Source: Sphingomonadaceae bacterium (GTDB lineage: Bacteria > Pseudomonadota > Alphaproteobacteria > Sphingomonadales > Sphingomonadaceae). Taken from it: a stretch of 33,133 nucleotides of DNA. How positions within the stretch are numbered: position 1 is the stretch's first letter; every line of letters begins with the position of its first letter. Positions 1 to 8,399 of this stretch are shown here, piece after piece. The stretch spans positions 1 through 33,133 of the forward strand of contig CANCET010000018.1 of NCBI GenBank assembly GCA_947375105.1, written 5' to 3'. The notes beneath the pieces were generated by a model. The model saw only the letters and a program-made list of their open reading frames with translations, did not search any database and had not been told where the DNA came from. The translations under genes were made by a program, and so were the position numbers.

Positions 1-80
1 CTCACTACTGCGCCCCCGGTTATTCCCTGTTGGTAGGGACATAGCGTGTAGCCGAAGTGGCGGGAAGTCACCAAAATGGC

Positions 81-114
81 AAAAAGGGCACCAGTCCCAA
101 GACTGATGCCCTTT
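81..114 (-). terminator. Rho-independent terminator of rpmI-rplT
   Basis: Read on the minus strand, this is a long stem: an 8-bp outer arm (83-90 with 107-114), one mismatch, a 5-bp inner arm (92-96 with 101-105) and a 4-base loop at 97-100. It ends in a U-run given by the plus-strand A-run at 81-85. It lies about 75 bases past the rplT stop, so it should end the rpmI-rplT transcript. Positions 1-80 show no gene that I can support. Confidence 0.9.
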
Positions 115-189
115 GCAATCTCGTCATTTGCGGCAGCAGTCCGGTCCGAAGCGCACCAAATTGGAACGCCGGGCCGCCCTGCTATCCGG

Positions 190-549
190 TCAGCCGGCGA
201 GCGCCTGCTTGGCCTGCGCGATGATGGCGGTGAACACACCACCTTCGTTCATCGCGAGATCGGCCATGGCCTTCCGGTCGAGTTCGATCCCGGCCAGCTT
301 GGTGCCATGGATGAACTGCGAATAGGTCAGGCCTTCGGCGCGGACGGCAGCGTTGATGCGCTGGATCCACAGACCGCGGAATTCCCGCTTCTTGATCTTG
401 CGATCGCGGTACGCATACTGGCCGGCCTTTTCGACGGCCTGCCGCGCAACGCGGATAGTGTTCTTGCGGCGGCCCCGATAGCCCTTGGCTTGTTCGAGAA
501 TGCGCTTGTGCTTGGCGCGGGTGGTAACACCCCGTTTGATACGGCTCAT
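190..549 (-). CDS. rplT: 50S ribosomal protein L20
   Basis: This 119-residue protein matches the usual length of L20, an early 23S rRNA-binding protein needed to assemble the large subunit. The N-terminus ([16 protein letters not shown]) and the following [20 protein letters not shown] stretch are the very basic, rRNA-binding extension typical of the family. The C-terminal half contains the conserved [20 protein letters not shown] segment. It starts 13 bases after the rpmI stop, so the two genes form one operon ending at the hairpin at 81-114. In many bacteria L20 represses its own operon by binding the rpmI leader; no such RNA structure was worked out here. Confidence 0.98.
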   Translation of the reverse strand: MSRIKRGVTTRAKHKRILEQAKGYRGRRKNTIRVARQAVEKAGQYAYRDRKIKKREFRGLWIQRINAAVRAEGLTYSQFIHGTKLAGIELDRKAMADLAMNEGGVFTAIIAQAKQALAG

Positions 550-562
550 GGTCTAACGCTCC

Positions 563-766
563 TCAGTTCAGCCCGTAGGGCGCCCATTTCTTGATCACCT
601 TCGCATCGGCGTCGGAGATCACGTCCATGCCGCGATTCTGGCGGATGTACTTGGCGTTGTGGCTGATCAGGCGGTGGCGCTTACCGGCGACGCCGTGCTT
701 AACCTTGCCGGAGGCGGTGATCTTGAAGCGCTTCTTCACACCGCTCTTGGTCTTGAGCTTGGGCAT
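563..766 (-). CDS. rpmI: 50S ribosomal protein L35
   Basis: The protein has 67 residues, the usual L35 size, and begins [20 protein letters not shown], the family signature. It is a small basic protein of the large ribosomal subunit. The ATG at 766 is chosen because it gives a standard L35 N-terminus and follows an AAGGAG ribosome binding site at normal spacing. The frame stays open well upstream, but that extension is not L35-like. The 142 bases between metA and rpmI (767-908) carry no gene and probably hold the promoter. The usual upstream partner infC is absent: the preceding gene is metA. Confidence 0.97.
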   Translation of the reverse strand: MPKLKTKSGVKKRFKITASGKVKHGVAGKRHRLISHNAKYIRQNRGMDVISDADAKVIKKWAPYGLN

Positions 767-908
767 TTTGGTCTCCTTGATTAGGGCGCGTCCGACCCGC
801 CGTGGCAGCCCTGCATGGCCAGGCGAGTCATCGAAATCGCACCCGATGAAGTGGGCGCGCTTAGTGGCGTGATGCGGAAAAGGCAAGCGATTGCGCGCAA
901 GGGCTCGC

Positions 909-1814
909 TCAGCGCCCGATGTCCCTCCGGTCGAAAGGGGTCGTCTGGTATGTCTCGTTGATCCAGTTGCCGAACAGCAAGTGGCCGTGGCCGCGCCAGG
1001 TGTTGCACGGAACGGCCGCCGGATCGTCGCCCGGGAAGTAGTGCTGCGGAAGGCTGCGCCCCTCGTCGCGGGCATATTCGCCTGCAAGCGTGAGCGTGTC
1101 GTACTCGAGATGATTGAGCATGTGGACCGTGCGGCGGGCCGGATCATCGATCAGGCACAGGCCCGTCTCCGCGCTGTCGGCGAGCACGGCAAGACCGCTT
1201 CCGGCCGGCAGATCGCCCGCGCGCAGTTCGCTCCAGCGCGAGACCGGAACATCGAACAAGTCCGGCAACCCGCGCATGAGGGGGTTGGCAGGTGCGCGGT
1301 TCACATGACGGAACACCCCGGCCGCCTTGCTGGCCAGCGCATGCTTGGGAACGCCGTGGAAGTGCTGCAAAGCCGCCATTGCCCCCCAGCACAGCGTGAG
1401 CGAGCGGTGCACGTTGGCCTGCGACCAATCGAGAATGCGGCGCAGCTCGTCCCAGTACGTCACCTGATCGAAGTCGATCTGCTCGACCGGTGCTCCCGTG
1501 ATGATGAGGCCGTCGAACTTCTCGTCGCGAACATCGTCCCAGGGCCGATAGAAAGACGTGATGTGGCCGGCCGAGGTGTTCTTGCTGACGTGATCCGAGA
1601 TGCGCACCAGCTCCAGTTCGATCTGAAGCGGCGTGGCGCCGAGCAGGCGCGCGATCTGTGTCTCGGTGGTGACTTTATCGGGCATGAGATTGAGCAGCGC
1701 GACGCGCAAGGGGCGGATATCCTGCCGCGCGGCCTCGGTCTCGCTCATCACGATAACACCCTCGGCCTCCAGGGTGCGCCGGGCGGGAAGATTGTCGGCA
1801 ATGCGGATCGGCAC
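909..1814 (-). CDS. metA: MetA-type homoserine O-acyltransferase, predicted acetyl-CoA-using
   Basis: The enzyme acylates the hydroxyl of L-homoserine, the first committed step of methionine synthesis, in the cytoplasm. The family fold is class I glutamine amidotransferase-like. Starting at the GTG at 1814 gives 301 residues whose numbering matches E. coli MetA exactly: Cys142 (TLCWG), His235 and Glu237 (NHLEYD) form the catalytic set. Residue 111 is Glu ([11 protein letters not shown]). Glu there is known to go with acetyl-CoA use in Bacillus cereus MetA, while Gly goes with succinyl-CoA use, so I infer an O-acetyltransferase. The GTG start has an AAGGG site upstream. A longer frame from an ATG at 1886 would run into the riboswitch and is rejected. 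Regulation is probably by the SAM riboswitch in the leader. Confidence 0.95.
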   Translation of the reverse strand: MPIRIADNLPARRTLEAEGVIVMSETEAARQDIRPLRVALLNLMPDKVTTETQIARLLGATPLQIELELVRISDHVSKNTSAGHITSFYRPWDDVRDEKFDGLIITGAPVEQIDFDQVTYWDELRRILDWSQANVHRSLTLCWGAMAALQHFHGVPKHALASKAAGVFRHVNRAPANPLMRGLPDLFDVPVSRWSELRAGDLPAGSGLAVLADSAETGLCLIDDPARRTVHMLNHLEYDTLTLAGEYARDEGRSLPQHYFPGDDPAAVPCNTWRGHGHLLFGNWINETYQTTPFDRRDIGR

Positions 1815-1879
1815 GTCTCGTAACCCTTCACATATGCGGGAAACGACGCCTGCAGCCTTGTTCCGTTTGATTGCCGGAC

Positions 1880-1972
1880 CGGCCACATCCCTTCGAGATC
1901 GAAGGCGCCACCTTGCCCGGAAACCGGCAGGTTGGCGTCGGGGCGTCAGTCCCCAACTCTTGATGCAGGCGA
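1880..1972 (-). promoter_or_regulatory. SAM riboswitch (SAM-I/SAM-IV type) in the metA leader
   Basis: Read on the minus strand, the leader contains ATCAAGAG, then a GTTGG/CCAAC helix enclosing a GGGG/CCCC hairpin with GGGACTG and a GACG turn. A TGCC/GGCA hairpin follows, then AAGGTGGC. These match the conserved core of SAM-I-type aptamers (AUCAAGAG, GGGACUG, GCAACC-like, AAGGUG) in order and spacing. A closing helix GCATC/GATGT and a P4-like hairpin (CCTTCG/CGAAGG) complete the fold. It sits about 65 bases before the metA start. No U-run follows the aptamer, so control may act on translation. The exact subclass (SAM-I, SAM-IV or the SAM-I/IV variant) cannot be settled by eye. Confidence 0.85.
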
Positions 1973-2048
1973 AGACATAAATCTGGCGGCGTTAAATTGC
2001 AATGTCAGCCACATCAGGTGTGCTGCGCAATGGGTACTTGCTATTGCA

Positions 2049-2061
2049 AATGCCTCGCATT
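2049..2061 (+). promoter_or_regulatory. Possible Fur/iron-responsive operator upstream of bfd
   Basis: A perfect inverted repeat AATGC-CTC-GCATT lies in an AT-rich patch 37 bases before the bfd start. Bacterioferritin-associated ferredoxin genes are commonly iron-regulated, and the AATGC/GCATT arms resemble alphaproteobacterial Fur or Irr boxes. The match is short and the assignment is an inference. Confidence 0.35.
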
Positions 2062-2097
2062 AATATCACCAAGTCACAGCGCGAGGATTCGCATCCG

Positions 2098-2274
2098 ATG
2101 TACATCTGCATCTGCAACGCCATCCGCGAGAAGGACCTGCGCCGCGCCGCCTCCGAGCAGGACGGTGACGCCGAAGCGCTCTATGCAAGGCTCGGCTTTG
2201 CGCCCCAGTGCCGCCAATGCCTCTGCGATGCCGAGCAAATCGTGACCGAGGCCCGGGCCTGCGTTGCCGCCTGA
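2098..2274 (+). CDS. bfd: Bacterioferritin-associated ferredoxin
   Basis: This 58-residue protein carries the four cluster ligands of the BFD-like [2Fe-2S] family: Cys4 and Cys6 (MYICICNAI) and Cys38 and Cys41 (CRQC). Known members dock on bacterioferritin and pass electrons to its heme so that stored ferric iron is reduced and released. The ATG at 2098 gives the standard short N-terminus and has an AGGA site about 10 bases upstream. The frame extends 32 codons further upstream but that part has no family character. The gene lies 74 bases before bfr on the same strand, so the two probably work and are controlled together. A possible iron-responsive dyad precedes it. Confidence 0.93.
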   Translation: MYICICNAIREKDLRRAASEQDGDAEALYARLGFAPQCRQCLCDAEQIVTEARACVAA

Positions 2275-2348
2275 TAGGGCCTGAACCGAGCCGCCTTGCG
2301 CCCGCTGCCGCCCCTCTCTAGTCTCGCCACACAGCAAGGAGACGCAGC

Positions 2349-2828
2349 ATGAAGGGTGATGCCAAGGTCATCGAATTCCTCAACAAGGCGCTGCTCAACG
2401 AACTGACGGCGATCAACCAGTACTGGCTGCATTACCGGATGCTGGCCAACTGGGGCCTGAAGAAACTGGCCGAATACGAGCGGCACGAATCCATCGACGA
2501 GATGAAGCACGCCGACCGGCTGGCAGACCGCATCCTGTTTCTGGACGGGCTGCCCAATTTCCAGGCCATTGGCCGGCTGCGCATCGGTGAAGACGTGGAG
2601 GACGTGCTCAAGGCCGATCTCGCGCTGGAGCATGACGCGATCCCCCTGTTGAAGGATGCCATTGCCCACTGCGAAAGCGTGCGCGATTTCGTCAGCCGCG
2701 ATCTGTTCGCCGACATCCTCTCGAACGAGGAAGAGCATGTCGATGTGCTCGAAACCCAGTTCGAAATGATCGCCCGGATGGGCCTTGCCAACTACATCCA
2801 GCTCAACAGCGAGGCTTCGGAGGCCTGA
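2349..2828 (+). CDS. bfr: Bacterioferritin (heme-containing ferritin)
   Basis: This 159-residue four-helix protein should form the 24-subunit shell that oxidises Fe(II) and stores it as ferric mineral. All six ferroxidase-centre ligands are in place: Glu18, Glu51, His54, Glu94, Glu127 and His130. Met52, the axial heme ligand shared across a subunit pair, is also present, which makes this bacterioferritin rather than plain ferritin. The start has a good AAGGAG site in front of the ATG. It follows bfd, its likely electron donor, and converges on the amidohydrolase, whose stop codon lies 40 bases away. A short 12-bp tandem repeat fills that gap. Confidence 0.97.
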   Translation: MKGDAKVIEFLNKALLNELTAINQYWLHYRMLANWGLKKLAEYERHESIDEMKHADRLADRILFLDGLPNFQAIGRLRIGEDVEDVLKADLALEHDAIPLLKDAIAHCESVRDFVSRDLFADILSNEEEHVDVLETQFEMIARMGLANYIQLNSEASEA

Positions 2829-2833
2829 CCGAG

Positions 2834-2869
2834 CGCCAGTACGTTCGCCATTACGTTCGCCAGTCCGCT
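2834..2869 (+). repeat. Three-copy 12-bp tandem repeat after bfr
   Basis: Three imperfect copies of CGCCAGTACGTT stand head to tail (2834-2845, 2846-2857, 2858-2869), starting five bases after the bfr stop and ending at the amidohydrolase stop codon. No gene or clear terminator lies in this convergent gap. Confidence 0.7.
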
Positions 2870-4143
2870 CAGGGGGCGGCGCGCACCACTTCGCCGCCCT
2901 TCATCACGAACGCCGGTTTTTCCAGCACGCGCACGTCGGCGAGCGGATCGCCGTCCACCGCCACAAGATCGCCGTAGCGCCCGGTCGCGATGGCCCCGAC
3001 ATCGGCGGTGCGGTCGAGCGCTTCGGCGGCGCTGCGGGTGGCGGCTTGAATGGCTTCCAGCGGGGTCATGCCCCATTCGACCATCTTGGTGAACTGCTTC
3101 GCGTTGTCGCCATTGGGATAGACGCCGCCATCGGTGCCGAACAGCAGCTTGACCCCGGCGGCATGCGCGGCGCGGAATGTTTCGCGCTGCTTGCGGCCGA
3201 TCATGCGTTCCTTGGCGAGACTTTCCTCGAACACCCCGTTCTTCGCGCCTTCGGCCAGGATGTAGTCGTCGTTGTAGATATCCATGTCGAGCCAGGCGCC
3301 CTTGGCCTTGGCGAGCTTGAAGCTTTCCTCATCGGCGAGGCTGGCGTGCTCGATGGTGTCGACACCGGCGCGCAGGGCATCGTTGATGCCGGCAGTGCCA
3401 TGGGCGTGCGAGGCGACGCGCATGCCCAGCATATGCGCTTCATCCACCACGGCCTTGATCTCGTCGAAGCTCATCTGCTGGGCGCCAACCGAATCGGTCT
3501 TGGAAAACACCCCGCCGGTCATGCAGACCTTGATCACTTCGGCGCCATACTTGCGCATCTTGCGCACGGCGGCGCGGAACTCGTCAGGCGAATTGGCGAT
3601 GCCGGGCGACGGCACCTTGATCGAGGGCGGAAACTCGGTCGAATCGCAATGCCCGCCCGTCGCGCCCAGCGCATACGTGGCCGGCACGATCCGCGGACCC
3701 GTGATGTAGCCCGCCTCGACCCCCTGCTTGAGCGCGACATCGTCGAAGTTGGAGGAACCGACATTGCGCACCGTGGTGAACCCGGCCTCGATCGTGCGCT
3801 TCGCATTGGCGACGCCCACGACGGTCCAGAAATTGTCGGTGTATTCGAGGCTGCGATAGCCGCTGAAGCGGGGGTCGCTGGTGAGATGCACGTGCATGTC
3901 GATCAGGCCGGGGAGCAGCGTGCGCGCCCCGAGATCGATAACTTGCGCATCGGCAGGCGCGGCATCACCGGGCTTGCCGACAGCGGCAATGCGGCCATCG
4001 GTGATGACGACCTGGACGTTGTCCACCGTGCGTCCGGCGAGGACATCGACCATGTGTGCGGCGCGGACAACGACCGTCTTGGCCGTGGCGGGCGTGGCCG
4101 CCAGCAGCAGACCGATAGCGAATGTTCCAACCGCGCTGCGCAT
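2869..4143 (-). CDS. Secreted amidohydrolase (imidazolonepropionase-like metal-dependent hydrolase)
   Basis: The 424-residue protein begins with a clear Sec signal peptide (MRSAVGTFAIGLLLAATPATA), so it should act in the periplasm. Metal-site motifs of the amidohydrolase superfamily follow in order: HVHLTSDP near residues 80-90, VIKVCMTGG (candidate carboxylated lysine), ASHAHG, DTIEHASL, and FGTDGGV with the catalytic Asp. Relatives in COG1228 include imidazolonepropionase-like enzymes and Xaa-Pro dipeptidases; the substrate cannot be named from sequence. The start at 4143 is preferred over the ATG at 4200 because it places the signal peptide at the N-terminus and has a GGAG site upstream. 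It lies 63 bases after the cyclotransferase-like gene and may belong to its operon. Confidence 0.9.
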   Translation of the reverse strand: MRSAVGTFAIGLLLAATPATAKTVVVRAAHMVDVLAGRTVDNVQVVITDGRIAAVGKPGDAAPADAQVIDLGARTLLPGLIDMHVHLTSDPRFSGYRSLEYTDNFWTVVGVANAKRTIEAGFTTVRNVGSSNFDDVALKQGVEAGYITGPRIVPATYALGATGGHCDSTEFPPSIKVPSPGIANSPDEFRAAVRKMRKYGAEVIKVCMTGGVFSKTDSVGAQQMSFDEIKAVVDEAHMLGMRVASHAHGTAGINDALRAGVDTIEHASLADEESFKLAKAKGAWLDMDIYNDDYILAEGAKNGVFEESLAKERMIGRKQRETFRAAHAAGVKLLFGTDGGVYPNGDNAKQFTKMVEWGMTPLEAIQAATRSAAEALDRTADVGAIATGRYGDLVAVDGDPLADVRVLEKPAFVMKGGEVVRAAP

Positions 4144-4206
4144 CAAACAAATCTCCGTTTTGATTGAATGCGAGTTTGCACGTGCGGGCTGGACTGACAA
4201 GGCCGC

Positions 4207-4653
4207 TTACTCGGTGAGCACCGCAAGTCCGTAGACAGCGACATGCGCTGCAAAATCCCCACGGGGAACGGCGCGCAGGCCGAGCGGGGCACGCCGGTTC
4301 GGCAGATAGGCAGAGGCCCGCAACGGGCCGCAACGCGTATGAACAACGAGCGCGACGCGCCGATATTCGCCGCGCGCGGGGCGGCGCGGATCGCACAGTT
4401 CCCACGCATCGAAGGCGGCCAGCACGGCGCGGGGGATCGGCCGCAGTCCGCCATAGACCCAGCCGCGCACCCGCCCTGCCCCAGGCATCAGCACCGGATA
4501 GACACCGAGCGGATCGCGCCGGAGAAACAGCGCGCCGCGCACCCAGCCCCGGCGCGGCCGCCCGCCAAGGCGGGGCAGCAGCGTCTCGGTGAGCGCGTTG
4601 GCGTGCTCATGTGTCAGCGTGCCATAGAAGAACAGGCGGCGCGGCTGGTGCAT
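4207..4653 (-). CDS. Gamma-glutamylcyclotransferase-like (AIG2/GGCT family) protein
   Basis: This 148-residue protein opens with RLFFYGTLTHEH, the FYGTL-type glycine loop that marks the GGCT/AIG2 fold. Further matches are VRGWVYGGL, the LAAFDAWEL segment holding the likely catalytic Glu, and GEYRRVALVV. Family members cyclise or split gamma-glutamyl amines, but many bacterial homologs have no proven substrate, so the reaction is left open. The gene starts 8 bases after the hisN stop, which points to co-transcription with hisN and perhaps with the secreted amidohydrolase downstream. The protein is unusually rich in arginine and proline, as is common in this high-GC genome. Confidence 0.85.
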   Translation of the reverse strand: MHQPRRLFFYGTLTHEHANALTETLLPRLGGRPRRGWVRGALFLRRDPLGVYPVLMPGAGRVRGWVYGGLRPIPRAVLAAFDAWELCDPRRPARGEYRRVALVVHTRCGPLRASAYLPNRRAPLGLRAVPRGDFAAHVAVYGLAVLTE

Positions 4654-4661
4654 CAGGCGAA

Positions 4662-5459
4662 TCAGTGATGGCAGGCCAGTGCCTCGACCACATCCTCAAG
4701 CCGCGCGGCATCGCCGACCGCGATGACATGGCCGTCCGAACCCGCATGAAGCGGCTCGCCGTTCCAGTCCGCCATGGTGCCACCCGCGCCTTCGACCACG
4801 GGGACAAGCGCGGCCCAGTCATGCAGCTTCAGGCCCGCCTCGCAGACCACATCGAGATAGCCCGAGGCCAGCATCGCGTAGTTGTAGCAATCCCCGCCCA
4901 TGACCATGCGCTTGTGATCGGTCTTGGCAGCAAGGCCCAGGAAATGAGCACCGTCGTGATCATCGAAATAATGCGGACCGGTGGTGGCAAGCGCGGCATC
5001 CCCAAGCAGCGCACAGGCGCGGGTGCGCACGGCATGGCCGTTGAGCGTGGTTGGCCGTCCGATTACGCCGATCCAGCGTTCGCCAAGGATGGGTTGGTCG
5101 ATCACGCCAAGCACGGGAAACCCTTCCACGACGAGCGCGATCAGCGTGCCGAACAACGGCCGTCCGGCAAGAAAGCCGGTGGTCCCGTCGATCGGATCAA
5201 GCACCCAGCTGCGGCCCGAGGTTCCCGGGGTTGCGCCCATTTCCTCGCCAATCACGGTATCGGCCGGCACTTCGGCGGCAAGGATGGCGCGCATCGCCTC
5301 TTCCGCAGCGCGGTCCGCCAAGGTGACCGGCGAGGCATCGGCCTTGCGATCGGCGGAAAGGCCGCTGCGGAAGTAGGGGCGGATGGCCGCGCCCGCTGCA
5401 TCGGCAAGGCGGATGGCAAGGGCGATATCACGATCGAGATCAGTGTCCTTCATCGCCAT
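4662..5459 (-). CDS. hisN: Histidinol-phosphatase, inositol-monophosphatase family
   Basis: The 265-residue protein shows the Li-sensitive phosphatase signature: GEE at residues 71-73, DPIDGTTGF from residue 88 (metal ligands Asp88 and Asp91), and LHDWAALVPVVEGAGG near the C-terminus with the last metal Asp. The HDWAALVP form resembles the HisN group, which removes phosphate from L-histidinol phosphate in histidine synthesis. Inositol-1-phosphatase or another small sugar phosphatase is the alternative. The ATG at 5459 is chosen over the upstream ATG at 5537 because it has a GAGGG site in front and the extra residues are not family-like. It diverges from the AraC-like gene and is followed after 8 bases by the GGCT-like gene. 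Confidence 0.85.
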   Translation of the reverse strand: MAMKDTDLDRDIALAIRLADAAGAAIRPYFRSGLSADRKADASPVTLADRAAEEAMRAILAAEVPADTVIGEEMGATPGTSGRSWVLDPIDGTTGFLAGRPLFGTLIALVVEGFPVLGVIDQPILGERWIGVIGRPTTLNGHAVRTRACALLGDAALATTGPHYFDDHDGAHFLGLAAKTDHKRMVMGGDCYNYAMLASGYLDVVCEAGLKLHDWAALVPVVEGAGGTMADWNGEPLHAGSDGHVIAVGDAARLEDVVEALACHH

Positions 5460-5668
5460 GCAATGGCCCTCGCCAACCCTTGCGGTCAAGGGGCGTCGCG
5501 GTGCGGGCCAGCCGCTACATTCAGAGACCTGCGGCACCTACTAACTTGGCGAACGTGCGGGATTATGCTTATCGATAGTGATAGAGCGCACACCCGGGGG
5601 ACAACAGGGTGGCTAGATCCGGCGCGAGGCAGGCGGTGTCTGCCGAGAATCGGTTTTGGGGGGCTTTG

Positions 5669-6613
5669 ATGAACCGGACGAGCAGACCTGCTGTTGACCC
5701 GGCTATCGCTTCTGGCGGCGCTGCCACGCGTGATGGTCAGCCGATCTCGTACAGCCGGGCGCCGGCGCCCGACCTCGCGCCGTGGATCGCGCGGCTCTAC
5801 GTGTCGGTCGTCGATGCGCCGGCAGACTATCAGCTTTCGTGCGGCATTTTCAGCGATGCCGCGATGTTGCGCATCCAGCTGCGCGGCGACTGGACCGCCG
5901 AGACGGCGGACGGGCCGCGCGCAATGGGCCGGGCGGCGCTCTACTTCGGTCCGCAGACGGTCCGCATGCCCATTTCCGTCAGGGGCAGCTTCACCAGCGT
6001 CGGCCTGTCGTTTCGCGCCGGTGCATGCCATGCGCTTGGCGGGCTCAAGCTTGATGCCATGTGCGACCGGCTGGCACGGCTGGAAACGCTGGGCATGTGC
6101 GACGTGGAATGGATGAGCCTGTTTCGCGACGGCGGCTCGCCCGAGGAATGGTGCACGGCGATGGAAGATGCGATGCGCCGCCTGATCGCGCGCAGCGGCG
6201 CGGTCGAGCCCGACCCGGTGACCGCCTGCGTGGAAGCGGCGGCGTTCACCAACCCGGAGATTTCCGTGGCGCGGTTGGCGCAGCAGTGCGGTATCGAGCA
6301 GCGCAGGCTGGAACGGCTGGTGCGACGCGATTTCGGCATGCCGCCCAAGCAGGTGCTGCGCCGTGCCCGGGCGCTCGACATGGCGAGCCACTTGCGCGGC
6401 GTGGCCGATCACGACGAGGCCGAGGCACTGGCGCTCCGCTATTACGACCAGAGCCACCTGATTCGGGAGTTCACCGCCCTGTTCGGGATGAGCCCGCGCC
6501 AGTTTGTCGACTCGCCGCAACCGCTCATGACGCTGTCGCTGGAAACCCGGCAAGCGCGCCGGCTGGAAATGATCGCGCGGATCGCGCCCGGCGCGATCAA
6601 GCCCTGGCAGTAA
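5669..6613 (+). CDS. AraC-family transcriptional regulator
   Basis: The 314-residue protein has an N-terminal sensing region (about residues 20-170) of the type found in AraC-like regulators with a DUF6597-like domain. A C-terminal helix-turn-helix pair covers about residues 205-285. The second helix region ([19 protein letters not shown]) is a textbook AraC recognition segment. The ligand and target genes are unknown. The ATG at 5669 follows a GGGGGG site at short spacing; the frame is open for 20 more codons upstream. It diverges from hisN across a 209-bp gap holding a GATA-rich patch (TATCGATAGTGATAG, near 5570-5584) that could be an operator. Its last 17 bases overlap the convergent rluE gene. 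Confidence 0.85.
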   Translation: MNRTSRPAVDPAIASGGAATRDGQPISYSRAPAPDLAPWIARLYVSVVDAPADYQLSCGIFSDAAMLRIQLRGDWTAETADGPRAMGRAALYFGPQTVRMPISVRGSFTSVGLSFRAGACHALGGLKLDAMCDRLARLETLGMCDVEWMSLFRDGGSPEEWCTAMEDAMRRLIARSGAVEPDPVTACVEAAAFTNPEISVARLAQQCGIEQRRLERLVRRDFGMPPKQVLRRARALDMASHLRGVADHDEAEALALRYYDQSHLIREFTALFGMSPRQFVDSPQPLMTLSLETRQARRLEMIARIAPGAIKPWQ

Positions 6614-7148
6614 CCTCGCGCCATTCGCCCGGCGCGAGACCGTCCAGTGCCCATTCGCCGATGCGCCAGCGCACCAGCCGCAGCGTGGGAAGCCCGGCCG
6701 CGGCGGTCATGCGGCGAACCTGGCGGTTGCGGCCCTCGCGGATGGTGAGTTCCAGCCAGCAATCGGGCACGCTCTTGCGGAAACGCACCGGCGGATCGCG
6801 GGGCCAGAGCGCGGGCGGATCGATGCGGCGAACTTCGGCGGGGAGTGTAGGACCGTCCCTGAGCACGAGTCCCCGGCGCAGCGGTTCAAGCGCGGCCTCG
6901 TCCGGATCGCCTTCCACCTGCGCGAGATAGGTCTTGCCCAGCTTGTAGCGCGGATCGGTGATGCGGGCTTGCAGGCGGCCATCGTCCGTCAGCAGGAGGA
7001 GACCCTCGCTGTCGTGATCGAGACGGCCGGCAGGGTAGACGCCGGGGCGATTGATGTAGTCGGCCAGCGTGGGGCGTGGCGGTCCGTTCGGCTCCGGGCT
7101 GAACTGGCAGAGCACACCGAAGGGCTTGTTGAACAGGATCAGCGCCAT
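6597..7148 (-). CDS. rluE: 23S rRNA pseudouridine synthase RluE
   Basis: This 183-residue protein belongs to the RsuA/RluE group and matches RluE best. It lacks the S4 RNA-binding domain, starts directly with [14 protein letters not shown], and carries [19 protein letters not shown] with the catalytic Asp at residue 44. The C-terminal [12 protein letters not shown] block is also conserved. RluE in E. coli makes pseudouridine 2457 in 23S rRNA close to the peptidyl transferase centre. Start and stop codons of the two minus-strand genes overlap as TGATG, so translation is probably coupled to the upstream L16 hydroxylase gene. The 3-prime end overlaps the convergent regulator gene by 17 bases. 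Confidence 0.93.
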   Translation of the reverse strand: MALILFNKPFGVLCQFSPEPNGPPRPTLADYINRPGVYPAGRLDHDSEGLLLLTDDGRLQARITDPRYKLGKTYLAQVEGDPDEAALEPLRRGLVLRDGPTLPAEVRRIDPPALWPRDPPVRFRKSVPDCWLELTIREGRNRQVRRMTAAAGLPTLRLVRWRIGEWALDGLAPGEWREVTARA

Positions 7149-8299
7149 CAGTCGGCATCGCCAAACGCAAGGCTGCCCTGATCGACCAAGGCCGCAATCA
7201 AACCCGCGACCGGTGCGGAACCGGCCAAGCCGGGATCGACGATGAGGCGCGGACCGGCGCAGAGTTGCTGCGCGACAAGCGCCGCATCGCCAGCACAATC
7301 GAACGTCTGCCCATCCACGAACAGGCACACGGCTTCAGCCTCCTGCCGGATGAAAGCGAAGCGGCTGGCGGGATTGCGGTGCAATGGCTCGCCCTGCGCG
7401 AGAAAGGCCCGCACCGCTGAATGCGGCATCGGGGCTTCGGGTTGCCAGTCCGCTTCGGCATACTTGGGCAGGCTGGTCCATGCGCCGAACCAGCGAGCGA
7501 AGGTCGCCTTGTCGGAGAGAGCGTCCAGGACCATGCCTTGGAGCCGCGCCAGCGCCGGCGCTGTGATTTCACCGGGATGCGACTGCGGCGCGAGGTCCGC
7601 ATCGGTATAGCGATCATCTTCCGACATCAGATCGGCAACGTGCGCGGCCCAGCTTTCGATCAGATCGCCGCGCGATGGCGCGCGGAAACCTACCGAATAC
7701 GTCATGCAATCATCGCCCCGCGCGACGCCGTCGTGTGCGAAGCCCGGGGGCACATAGAGGATGTCACCCGGCCCGAGCACCCATTCGCCGGTTGCTTCGA
7801 AATCGGCGATCAGCCGCAAATCGTCGTGGGGCAGCAGCGGGGTCGCAGCATCGCAGCGAGGGCCGACACGCCAGCGCCGCCGGCCGAGGCCCTGCACGAG
7901 GAACACATCGTACTGGTCGAAATGCGCACCGACCCCGCCGCCATCCGTGGCGTAGCTCACCATCACATCGTCGATCCGCCAATCAGGCACGAAGCGGAAT
8001 GGCTCGATGAGCGCGGCGACTTCGGGCACATGGTGATCGGCGGCCTGCACCAGCAGGGTCCACGGCGCGATTTCTGGTTGGCCGAACCGGGCTTCGGGGA
8101 ACGGGCCGCTCTCCAGCATGAGCCCATCGGCGCGCCGCGTGATCAATCGGGATTCGACGCCTTCCTCGCACGCGAGGCCGGCCAGTTCATCGGGTTCGAG
8201 CGGATTGCGCCAGTCCGCCCAGGGATTGCGGATCAACAGCGGCCGCTTCTGCCAGTAATCCTGCAGGAAGGCGGCGGTATCGAATTGAGCGAAATGCAT
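7148..8299 (-). CDS. roxA: Ribosomal protein L16 arginine hydroxylase (RoxA/YcfD family)
   Basis: The 383-residue protein follows E. coli YcfD/RoxA along its whole length: [63 protein letters not shown] and [14 protein letters not shown]. It is a JmjC-type Fe(II)/2-oxoglutarate oxygenase with iron ligands His126, Asp128 and His189. The known enzyme hydroxylates one arginine of L16 near the peptidyl transferase centre. The ATG at 8299 aligns with the YcfD start; an in-frame ATG at 8317 adds six residues. No strong ribosome binding site is seen for either. It is coupled by a TGATG overlap to rluE, giving a two-gene ribosome-modification unit. Confidence 0.92.
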   Translation of the reverse strand: MHFAQFDTAAFLQDYWQKRPLLIRNPWADWRNPLEPDELAGLACEEGVESRLITRRADGLMLESGPFPEARFGQPEIAPWTLLVQAADHHVPEVAALIEPFRFVPDWRIDDVMVSYATDGGGVGAHFDQYDVFLVQGLGRRRWRVGPRCDAATPLLPHDDLRLIADFEATGEWVLGPGDILYVPPGFAHDGVARGDDCMTYSVGFRAPSRGDLIESWAAHVADLMSEDDRYTDADLAPQSHPGEITAPALARLQGMVLDALSDKATFARWFGAWTSLPKYAEADWQPEAPMPHSAVRAFLAQGEPLHRNPASRFAFIRQEAEAVCLFVDGQTFDCAGDAALVAQQLCAGPRLIVDPGLAGSAPVAGLIAALVDQGSLAFGDAD

Positions 8300-8358
8300 G
8301 GCGTGCCATGGAGCCATGGGCGCCGCATGTCAAAAAACAGGCCCGCGCGGTGCCCCGA

Positions 8359-8382
8359 CCCCCTCCCCCGTCAGGGAGAGGG
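8359..8382 (-). terminator. GC-rich hairpin between prs and roxA
   Basis: A CTCCC/GGGAG stem (8363-8367 with 8374-8378) extends by three more G-C pairs beyond one mismatch. It lies 18 bases past the prs stop in the direction of transcription. There is no U-run after it, so it may be a weak terminator, a 3-prime stabiliser, or an interspersed repeat copy. Confidence 0.4.
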
Positions 8383-8399
8383 CCGGAACCTCTGGAAAT

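Noticed and set aside
767..908. rpmI extended upstream as part of a 194-codon frame
   Set aside because: L35 is about 65 residues. The added part is not L35-like, and the ATG at 766 has a strong ribosome binding site.
1815..1886. Longer metA start at the ATG at 1886
   Set aside because: The extension overlaps the SAM riboswitch 3-prime part, adds 24 residues with no MetA similarity, and lacks a good ribosome binding site. The GTG at 1814 restores exact family numbering.
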